Positions 39,701-42,477 of a DNA stretch of 64,000 nucleotides are shown one piece after another. Origin of the DNA: Onchidella celtica. Taxonomy: Eukaryota > Mollusca > Gastropoda > Systellommatophora > Onchidiidae. Location: the NCBI GenBank assembly GCA_963931925.1, contig OZ007570.1, positions 26,835,804 through 26,899,803 on the forward strand, written 5' to 3'. Below the pieces are notes generated by a model. The model was given only the letters and a program-made list of their open reading frames with translations, had not been told where the DNA came from and searched no databases. A program made the position numbers and the translations under genes. How positions within the stretch are numbered: position 1 is the first letter of the stretch; every line of letters begins with the position of its first letter.

Positions 39701-41867
39701 AGCTCATGGTTTAAGGCACTGGATTAGTTTCACTCACGTTCGTTGGCATGTTGTAGTTGTTTTTGTAGTTGGTTGCCATTGAGTAAAATTTGCACGGTAC
39801 TGTTTGTTTGGCACTGACATACACTTAGTCCCGATGGATGAAATAATTAACGGACTCATAAAAATGAAGTCATTTTAAATATTTTTTTGTGTACAAATAC
39901 ACAGTTGTTAAATCCCTTGGCAAGGGACGTGTTAAGCTTAGGAAGGTAAAGACGGACACGGTCTTTTTTTTATTATTATTATTATTTCACTCGCGAGTGA
40001 CATACCCTTATTCACTAGATCTATAATACATAGGTTCAATCTTTCAAAAGCCTTGCAAACTAATCCAGTGTCTTAAACCATAATGTACATGAAATGTATA
40101 TCTTTCTACAAATAACCTATCAAAGAATGATACTCACTAACAAGAAATACTGTTAATGTAACATGATCCATTGAATTTTGCCTCAACATGCTATAGATCT
40201 AATTACCTTTTACAATGCACTACTTTTGTCTCAGTGGACTTACTCTGTCGGCCTACACAACTGTCAAGGCTATTTCACTAAAGCTTTCTGTCCAGTTTTA
40301 CTTGAATATTTGAAAAGATTTAACACGTTTTTTATATATAGTTGATACACGTACATTGCTGCTTATAAATTCTAGAATGATTTGTAGGCATACGCTGCAT
40401 TTTTACACTCCCTCTCATATCTTTGCAATTTCCAAGATGATGATGATGATTCTGATATTGATATTTCTCTATATTTTCAAGAGTAAATAACATGATTTCG
40501 TGTTCTTATTGTTATCATTATTACTGGTTAGCAGTCTGTAACGTTTCAAGTGGATCTGGACAGGTGGAGTTCATCAGCCGCAAATATTTAGTGCCTATTT
40601 AGTTTTATGTCTCCTGGATGATGGAATTGCATTATCTGTCAGTTGGATTATCATTATGTTTTTATTTTTTTCTGTGTGTTCTTTTCTGGCCTTTTCTTTC
40701 TACATCATTGTACCAAAAAATGCAATGCATGTTTTACTCATGGCCAACCAACTATCAAAATAATAATAATAATAATAATAATATCATCAACACACACGAA
40801 TGAAATTAATGCTGAAGTCTAATCATGTCAGTTTGAATGGATACTCAACTCTTTTGTAAATCAATGCATTTTAATGCATGTTTGTTCCTTCTAAAATGTA
40901 TCATGATTTACAGGAGTCGAGAATGTATGTATGTACACCAAAGTAAACTAAGGCTGAAATAAACTGTTATTATTATTTTCTCTAAATTGCATTATGACTT
41001 ATTGGTGTCAAGAATGTGTTCATGTTTGTATTAATATGGTATCTGATGACAGTGATGAAGAACAGGCTGAAATAAACTGTGGTCTTGACTTGTTTTTTAA
41101 AAAAAAGTAGGGGGTATAATCTGGACTGGGGGGGTATAATCTGGCCTAGCCCAAAGTAACCCCGGGGTATAAACTGGCCTAGCCCAGAATATACCCCGGG
41201 GTATATTCTGGGCTAGGCCAGTTTAACCCCGGGTATATTCTGGGCGGGGGTTATATTTTGGCCTGTTACACCGGGATATGCCAGCTTCTTACGAAACACA
41301 GGAGAATATTTATGTGTCCAGTCCATTTCAAAAACTTACAGTTGTTCCAAATCCTCAAGACCTAGAAAGTCGAACTCATCGATCCGACTGATGGCACTGC
41401 CACTGATCTCCCTGTAAATGTAAAACACTTTAATGAGTATTTTTTTTTAAAAAAAACTTTATGAATGGTTAGACACAAGTATTGCATGCTACGTTTGTAG
41501 GAAAGAACACTTTTTCAAAATCCATTCATGCTTCCATATTTGAACGATTTCTACGGACTGACTGGGGTAATAAAGGACCGGCACTCCACAATCCTCACAA
41601 CCGATTGAAATAATATGCAAGTATTCAGAAAGAAAAATACAAGCACTATATACTTACAGACAGGATGCCGACTAACAGACAGACAGGCTGGTTGGTAGAT
41701 AGGGGAAAAGATTTAATAAAATTGACAAGTATGTAGGCTACTTAGATATCACAGAGACAGCTTTAGGATAGTAGCTACACAGACAGACAAGCAGAATACA
41801 GATACACAGGCCGCCAAATGGATTGACAGACAGATAGACAGACAAATGTAGGCAGACAGGTAGGCAA

Positions 41868-41962
<95 letters not shown>

Positions 41963-42477
41963 TGAATGGCACAATACAATATCATTTTCAGACATACACT
42001 TATCACAAACGAACGCACGCACACACGCACACATTTATTATGTAACGAAGAATACACATGAATTTAAATTGTACGAGTTCATTCGCCTGTTACCATTTCG
42101 CGCCTTTATAGGATTAATGGACCATTGGTCTTGGACTTTTAAAAACTCTGCATAACATAATTATTTACTCGCATAATACATATTTACTGTGTTGCAGTGA
42201 AAAAAAAATGAGAGTGTTTCTTTTGCCATTATGAACCAGCAAGACAGACTACTTACAGTGCTGTGGATTTTGGCATCAACGCTTCAGGCACTACGACCAG
42301 CTTCGGACTCAGTTGGACGCATCGAACATTTGTAGGGTTGCACACACACACATCGCTAAAGTCATTGTTCGTGCCAGCAACATTGCACGCTTTCTGTCGC
42401 TGCAAACTTTGTGCTTGAACAGGAAAGGTGTCCAGTGGCAACGCTAGGCAAAACAGAACCAACATTAAACGTTCCAT
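651..42477 (-). CDS. adhesion GPCR gene (LRR, repeat stalk, three-finger, SEA, HormR, GAIN/GPS, 7TM), exons joined
   Basis: This is a split gene for a cell-surface adhesion GPCR. I assembled it from about 28 exons with GT/AG borders and consistent phases; it gives about 1,623 codons. Approximate residues: signal peptide 1-23; N-terminal cap and four LRRs 24-174; LRRCT 175-232; Gly/Asn/Ser-rich stalk 233-670; Ly6/three-finger domain 680-773; SEA-like domain 774-896; HormR 897-986; GAIN 987-1300 with GPS cleavage expected between Leu1293 and Thr1294; 7TM 1310-1555; short tail. By family knowledge, the receptor is self-cleaved at the GPS and activated by the exposed tethered peptide that begins at the Thr. 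The helices read most like the ADGRG group from memory (TM3 with W-M-x-x-E-A, then G-W-G before TM4), whereas LRRs are typical of ADGRA, so I assign no symbol. Ligand and pathway cannot be read from sequence. Confidence 0.88.
1699..1913 (-). CDS. aGPCR candidate proximal terminal exon with duplicated 23-residue unit
   Basis: An acceptor ending AAACAG at 1915-1914 opens a phase-1 frame of 70 codons plus TAG. The frame holds two tandem copies of a 69-bp unit encoding 23 residues with the shared core NENLDMADN...HIPG. The phase fits the 30-nt exon at 2541-2570. It would be an alternative C-terminus to 651-718. The acceptor has only a modest pyrimidine tract, and a non-coding tandem duplication is the alternative. 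Confidence 0.3.
2541..2570 (-). CDS. aGPCR 30-nt microexon in cytoplasmic tail
   Basis: Thirty bases lie between a strong acceptor (CTTATTACAG) and a consensus donor (CCAG/GTAACT). Phase 1 is kept on both sides. It encodes about ten residues rich in Pro and Val ([10 protein letters not shown]) directly after the TM7 exon. Because the length is divisible by three, inclusion or skipping would not shift the frame. Confidence 0.55.
3494..3614 (-). CDS. aGPCR exon: end of TM7 and start of cytoplasmic tail
   Basis: The exon encodes [20 protein letters not shown] and continues with a Cys-containing, acidic and Ser/Thr-rich segment. This matches the helix-7/helix-8 junction of adhesion GPCRs. Acceptor TTTTTCAG, donor AGAG/GTAAGA. 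It enters in phase 0 and leaves in phase 1. Confidence 0.85.
4070..4202 (-). CDS. aGPCR exon: TM6 and TM7
   Basis: The exon carries the family-typical TM6 motif LGLSWLFG, a short extracellular loop 3, and TM7 with [10 protein letters not shown]. Borders are CCGCAG and CAA/GTAAGT. It enters in phase 2 and leaves in phase 0. Confidence 0.9.
4707..4853 (-). CDS. aGPCR exon: extracellular loop 2, TM5 and intracellular loop 3
   Basis: It begins MCWL, the conserved Cys-Trp pair of extracellular loop 2 that usually disulphide-bonds to the top of TM3. A hydrophobic TM5 follows ([20 protein letters not shown]), then a basic, Ser-rich loop. It enters and leaves in phase 2. Confidence 0.9.
6068..6143 (-). 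CDS. aGPCR exon: TM4
   Basis: A 76-nt exon for TM4 ([14 protein letters not shown]) and the first half of extracellular loop 2. It enters in phase 1 and leaves in phase 2. Donor CAT/GTAAGT. Confidence 0.88.
6623..6767 (-). CDS. aGPCR exon: TM3
   Basis: It encodes TM3 with [19 protein letters not shown] and ALVLVF, and ends at GWG just before TM4. These are hallmark adhesion-GPCR positions. The acceptor lies about 25 nt from a long CA/GT microsatellite in the upstream intron. Confidence 0.92.
6792..6887. repeat. GT/GCGT microsatellite in aGPCR intron
   Basis: About 95 bp of (GT)n interrupted by GCGT units. On the transcribed strand it reads CA/CGCA and lies just upstream of the TM3 exon acceptor. 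Confidence 0.9.
7432..7555 (-). CDS. aGPCR exon: intracellular loop 1 and TM2
   Basis: It begins [11 protein letters not shown] and continues with TM2 ([18 protein letters not shown]) and a loop containing the conserved Cys at the top of TM3. Acceptor TTTGCAG, donor AAA/GTGAGT. It enters in phase 2, compatible both with the TM1 exon and with the optional 45-nt exon at 11533-11577. Confidence 0.9.
10568..10590. repeat. CA microsatellite
   Basis: An uninterrupted (CA)n run in an aGPCR intron, followed by an A/G-rich stretch. Confidence 0.85.
11237..11258. repeat. poly-G run (22 G)
   Basis: A homopolymer of 22 G after a T run, within the large intron. Its length is likely uncertain in any assembly. 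It could form a G-quadruplex on the plus strand. Confidence 0.85.
11533..11577 (-). CDS. candidate aGPCR cassette exon (45 nt, intracellular loop 1)
   Basis: A pyrimidine-rich tract ending TTATTTATAG precedes exactly 45 stop-free bases, followed by the donor AG/GTATTG. It enters and leaves in phase 2, the same as the TM1/TM2 junction. Inclusion would insert 15 residues (about [14 protein letters not shown] plus one Arg) into intracellular loop 1 without a frame change. The loop reads plausibly both with and without the exon. Evidence is splice sites and phase only. Confidence 0.5.
13602..13729 (-). CDS. aGPCR exon: tethered-agonist linker and TM1
   Basis: It encodes a short linker after the GPS ([15 protein letters not shown]) and then TM1 ([20 protein letters not shown]). 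It enters in phase 0 and leaves in phase 2. Acceptor TTTTTAG, donor CAG/GTTGGT. Confidence 0.9.
14025..14122. repeat. dispersed repeat, copy 1
   Basis: A block of roughly 95 bp that recurs at about 29787-29876. Both contain a TTGGGCT...TCAAGAAG part and a GGCAT(A/G)GGCCATTATG part followed by TGACAA. It is non-coding and intronic. Confidence 0.55.
14649..14798 (-). CDS. aGPCR exon: GPS motif of the GAIN domain
   Basis: A 50-codon phase-0 exon with the full GPS pattern: Cys-x2-Trp, a second Trp, two further Cys, then [12 protein letters not shown]. The catalytic His and the scissile Leu/Thr are present, so self-cleavage is expected. The new N-terminus TNFALLM would be the tethered agonist. 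Confidence 0.93.
14876..14909. repeat. perfect 13-bp inverted repeat
   Basis: Arms CTTCAGGGCCCTT and AAGGGCCCTGAAG are separated by 8 bp. The hairpin lies between the GPS exon and the intronic LINE. A related AAGCTTCAGG/GGGCCC segment follows at about 14965-14996. Confidence 0.75.
15100..17425 (-). mobile_element. 5'-truncated non-LTR retrotransposon in aGPCR intron
   Basis: A LINE inserted in the sense direction in the intron just before the GPS exon. It keeps the reverse transcriptase and 3' part but lacks the APE endonuclease, as expected from 5' truncation during target-primed reverse transcription. Ends are approximate; I could not identify a target duplication. Confidence 0.85.
15191..17416 (-). 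CDS. LINE reverse transcriptase (endonuclease part missing)
   Basis: An open frame of 741 codons. The linker is followed by an RT domain at roughly residues 170-470: LYKNKGD and [43 protein letters not shown], and the catalytic LLFADDAAI. Then come the thumb/connector motifs [19 protein letters not shown] and [12 protein letters not shown]. The C-terminus carries a zinc-finger-like C-x2-C-x11-H-x3-C. The frame is intact, so the insertion is probably fairly recent, but the copy cannot be autonomous without its endonuclease. The Met at 17416 is merely the first in frame. It is related to the LINEs at 47.8-51.1 kb and 63.2 kb; clade not assigned. Confidence 0.9.
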   Translation of the reverse strand: MRCFNYLPNVIKSFGQHKVSNNDWVAQNSEILLPLIEQKKSAFKEYNKNCNQSTKTCLKNAKAKLQLEVRRCANKYWTDLCNSIQEANEKGDMKTAFSQMKVALGPIITKSAPLKSVNGEPITDKNEQLNRWVEHYSLLYSTEKNIPPDFEEHLQKLPIMAELDAEPSLVELSNAIDHLSAGKATGSDNIPAEVLKDLKGPLLPHLYNLLLQCWKEGVIPHDMRDAKIVTLYKNKGDKGDCNNYRGISLLSITGKAFARVILCRLQQLAEKVLPETQCGFRSKRSTIDMIFALRQIQEKCKEQNRPLITCFVDLTKAFDTVSRSGLYAVLKSIGCPPTLLKLIASFHTDMRACVNFEGCTSNSFAVNSGVKQGCVLAPTLFGIYFAALLKNAFGQCSGGVLINTRVDGSIFNVARLKAKSRTEHIMLQELLFADDAAIVAHDETTLQALINSLAKACDKFMLKISVSKTVVLTQGLRNPNPIMLNGSPLEQVGKFCYLGSTISGSTDITTEINARIGKAATAFGKLSKRVWNNSKLTIKTKVLVYQTCVLSTLLYGSETWTTYSKHERSLNSFHLRCLRKILKIKWQDRISNIEVLSRANIPSTQALLGKKRLRWLGHLHRMENDRIPRQILYGELATGNRPRGRPHLRFKDTCKVTMKAFNIDPNEWENLANDRSRWRQKLRSGTLAIDFKAKETYLTKRQRRNENTRQSEPKRLTCNHCHRTLGSNIGRISHERSCQSK
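17767..17994 (-). CDS. aGPCR exon: GAIN subdomain B with acidic insert
   Basis: 76 codons, phase 0 at both ends. A Thr/Pro and Asp/Glu-rich loop ([12 protein letters not shown]) is followed by beta-strand-like sequence typical of GAIN-B ([28 protein letters not shown]). Donor GCT/GTAAGT. Confidence 0.85.
18400..18555 (-). CDS. aGPCR exon: GAIN subdomain B start
   Basis: 52 codons, phase 0 at both ends. It contains [13 protein letters not shown] and [13 protein letters not shown], the early GAIN-B beta strands. Acceptor TCTTATAG, donor TCT/GTAAGA. Confidence 0.85.
19554..19731 (-). CDS. aGPCR exon: GAIN subdomain A
   Basis: It encodes [13 protein letters not shown] and [11 protein letters not shown], helical GAIN-A sequence. 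It enters in phase 2 and leaves in phase 0. Acceptor TTTTCAG, donor ATG/GTAATT. Confidence 0.85.
20509..20737 (-). CDS. aGPCR exon: GAIN subdomain A helices
   Basis: 76 residues with the helical pattern of GAIN-A ([33 protein letters not shown]). It enters in phase 1 and leaves in phase 2. Acceptor TTTTCAG, donor CG/GTGAGT. Confidence 0.87.
21060..21430. repeat. degenerate minisatellite, about 3 copies
   Basis: Three diverged units of about 85-100 bp sharing CCTAA(C)...CCCA-TA-AAAGTTACTG-GGGC-TTTT and CCAGTGAGCCAAA. They lie at about 21062-21140, 21245-21340 and 21345-21425, within an aGPCR intron. Confidence 0.6.
21531..21652 (-). CDS. aGPCR exon: second half of HormR domain
   Basis: It completes a Cys codon from the previous exon, then has Trp and DYSDCP, the last Cys of the HormR pattern. 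It ends in an acidic linker to GAIN. It enters in phase 2 and leaves in phase 1. Confidence 0.85.
22157..22304 (-). CDS. aGPCR exon: first half of HormR domain
   Basis: It encodes CGPI...[11 protein letters not shown]...YAVCP...AYAKLKC. The Cys/Trp/Gly spacing is that of the hormone-receptor (HRM) module that precedes GAIN in many adhesion GPCRs. It enters in phase 1 and leaves in phase 2. Confidence 0.87.
22680..22867 (-). CDS. aGPCR exon: C-terminal half of SEA-like domain
   Basis: It encodes [20 protein letters not shown] and continues to [10 protein letters not shown]: beta strands and a helix as in SEA domains. The strand equivalent to the self-cleavage site (GSVVV in cleaving SEA domains) reads SAGKHKVVL, so cleavage here is not expected. 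It enters in phase 2 and leaves in phase 1. Confidence 0.82.
23504..23562 (-). CDS. aGPCR exon: SEA-like domain helix
   Basis: A 59-nt exon encoding [20 protein letters not shown], the second SEA helix region. It enters in phase 0 and leaves in phase 2, and joins its neighbours exactly. Confidence 0.82.
24468..24589 (-). CDS. aGPCR exon: N-terminal half of SEA-like domain
   Basis: It encodes [20 protein letters not shown], then DDPANPQF and a helix. The F-x-L-...-L/M-x-D-P-x-S/N-x-x-F pattern is the SEA signature. It enters in phase 1 and leaves in phase 0. Confidence 0.83.
25486..25684 (-). CDS. aGPCR exon: C-terminal two thirds of Ly6/three-finger domain
   Basis: 66 residues with eight Cys, ending [15 protein letters not shown]. 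This is the C-C-x4-C terminal signature of Ly6/uPAR three-finger domains, with Met where Asn is usual. It joins the exon at 26352-26461 in phase 0 and leaves in phase 1. A three-finger module inside an adhesion GPCR is unusual. Confidence 0.82.
26352..26461 (-). CDS. aGPCR exon: N-terminal third of Ly6/three-finger domain
   Basis: It encodes [20 protein letters not shown] and EEPCPGKN. The C-x2-C-x8-C-x7-C spacing is the start of a Ly6/uPAR fold. It enters in phase 1 from the repeat-stalk exon and leaves in phase 0. Acceptor CATCCTCAG, donor AAT/GTAAGT. With the next exon the domain has 12 Cys in the expected order. Confidence 0.75.
27679..27905. repeat. probable interspersed repeat fragment
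   Basis: It starts with a CATCATCATCATCAT tract and is more GC-rich than the surrounding intron. It has a small GTGGGG...CCCCAC-like hairpin. A terminal simple repeat next to unique sequence suggests the 3' end of a minus-strand retroelement. Family not recognised. Confidence 0.4.
28807..29060 (+). mobile_element. tRNA-derived SINE
   Basis: A tRNA-like head carries box A-like TGGTCTAGAGG (about 28819-28829) and box B-like GGTTCTAATTCC (28862-28873). It is followed by a body with GAGGGCCCGTGTGCACGT and TTGGAAATC. The body recurs in reverse orientation at 37850-37975, so this is a dispersed family. The head would be transcribed by RNA polymerase III. Confidence 0.7.
29787..29876. repeat. dispersed repeat, copy 2
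   Basis: Related to 14025-14122: GTTGGGCTCGATATCAAGAAG at the start and GGCATGGGCCATTATG followed by TGACAAC near the end. Non-coding. Confidence 0.55.
30206..31519 (-). CDS. aGPCR giant exon: 438-codon repeat stalk
   Basis: One exon of 1,314 nt, phase 1 at both ends. It opens with a charged Lys/Glu/Asp segment, then a RKRR basic site (codons near 31296-31307) resembling a furin site. Next come tandem 10-residue units ([10 protein letters not shown], 30 nt each), then 14-16-residue units such as [16 protein letters not shown], all with no Cys. A block of several hundred bases is duplicated inside the exon (around 30535-30905 and 30965-31245). Two acidic-flanked Ser-Gly-x-Gly sites could carry glycosaminoglycan. 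The stalk would hold the LRR cap away from the membrane; this role is inferred. Phase and splice sites join it to LRRCT and to the three-finger exon. Confidence 0.82.
31520..33336 (-). other. aGPCR intron, nothing recognised
   Basis: About 1.8 kb of AT-rich sequence between the repeat-stalk and LRRCT exons. I see no coding or repeat feature. Confidence 0.6.
33337..33512 (-). CDS. aGPCR exon: LRRCT cap
   Basis: It encodes a C-terminal LRR cap: [16 protein letters not shown], then Cys-Pro and a final GAC. The Cys-x-Cys...Cys...Cys spacing fits LRRCT. It enters in phase 2 and leaves in phase 1 directly into the repeat-stalk exon. Confidence 0.9.
33800..33872 (-). repeat. tRNA-like sequence, probably a SINE head
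   Basis: On the minus strand a box A-like GTTGCTCAATTGATAGGGC is followed about 30 nt later by a box B-like GCTCCGATCTC. The tRNA resemblance is partial and pairing is poor, so this is more likely a decayed tRNA-derived SINE than a working tRNA gene. Confidence 0.45.
34607..34684 (-). CDS. aGPCR exon: fourth LRR
   Basis: 26 codons, phase 2 at both ends: [16 protein letters not shown] and a degenerate end. Acceptor TTTCCAG, donor GT/GTAAGT. Confidence 0.85.
35253..35330 (-). CDS. aGPCR exon: third LRR
   Basis: 26 codons, phase 2 at both ends: [16 protein letters not shown] then HLPSLVTL. It fits L-x-L-x-x-N-x-L. Acceptor CTTTTCAG, donor CT/GTAAGT. Confidence 0.87.
36508..36540. repeat. perfect 11-bp inverted repeat
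   Basis: CCAAGACCCAC and GTGGGTCTTGG are separated by 11 bp (AATACAGTATA). It is intronic and may be the relic of a small foldback element. Confidence 0.65.
36714..36785 (-). CDS. aGPCR exon: second LRR
   Basis: 24 codons, phase 2 at both ends: [19 protein letters not shown] then YKLREL, a typical LRR. Acceptor TTCCACAG, donor CT/GTGAGT. Confidence 0.9.
37440..37640. repeat. probable interspersed repeat with AAT head
   Basis: (AAT)n is followed by GGATGGCATTTATATAGCGC and an ATGCGCTTTACAG part, then a CT-rich tail. The combination of a simple-repeat head and a GC-rich core looks like a dispersed family I have seen in marine invertebrates; I cannot name it. Confidence 0.4.
37850..37975 (-). 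mobile_element. SINE body fragment
   Basis: On the minus strand this matches the body of the SINE at 28807-29060: a GGATCGAG start, CTTCTC-GATAAGG, GGAGGGCCCGTGTGCACGT and a TTGGAAATC...AGAGCAGGCC end. The tRNA-like head is absent, so it is 5' truncated or from a related family sharing this domain. Confidence 0.6.
38495..38550. repeat. near-palindrome in left terminal repeat
   Basis: A 56-bp near-perfect palindrome built on CTGGCCTAGCCCAGAATAT and its complement. It is the left counterpart of the perfect palindrome at 41170-41225, with a few differences at the centre. Confidence 0.8.
41170..41225. repeat. perfect 56-bp palindrome in right terminal repeat
   Basis: Each half is 28 bp, from TAAACTGGCCTAGCCCAG through AATATACCCC, and meets at CCCC/GGGG with no spacer. 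I checked both halves base by base. Confidence 0.9.
41340..41411 (-). CDS. aGPCR exon: first LRR
   Basis: 24 codons, phase 2 at both ends: [20 protein letters not shown] then DLEQL. Acceptor CATTTACAG, donor CT/GTAAGT. The foldback element ends 69 bp past the donor. Confidence 0.88.
41869..41962. repeat. GATA microsatellite
   Basis: About 23 tandem GATA units with one AATA interruption, in the first aGPCR intron. Surrounding GACA-rich sequence is degenerate repeat. Confidence 0.92.
42257..42477 (-). CDS. aGPCR first coding exon: signal peptide and LRR N-cap
   Basis: The ATG has A at -3 and G at +4. It opens [20 protein letters not shown], a clear signal peptide with probable cleavage after VQA. 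A Cys-rich N-cap follows ([12 protein letters not shown]), as in LRRNT. It leaves in phase 2 at CT/GTAAGT, fitting the LRR exons. Upstream, a strong acceptor (TTTCCTTGCAG, about 42784) suggests a non-coding 5' exon. Confidence 0.88.

Larger units (their letters stand above)
38452..41270. mobile_element. foldback element with long imperfect inverted arms
   Basis: The ends are TGTAGCAGGCC and GGCCTGTTACA (inverted), each flanked outside by CCGG. Inverted similarity continues inward for more than 1 kb per arm: TIR blocks at about 38452-38670 and 41060-41270, GATGGAATTGCA-like pair near 39160/40620, TGGATCATGTTGCATG near 39630 against its counterpart near 40170. The arms are diverged internally but the outer 200 bp are well kept. 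No transposase ORF is visible, so it is non-autonomous. CCGG may be a 4-bp target duplication or part of the TIR. It lies in the intron after LRR exon 1. Confidence 0.7.

Noticed and set aside
41738..42057. ORFs rich in Ile-Tyr-Leu-Ser repeats
   Set aside because: They are translations of the GATA microsatellite.
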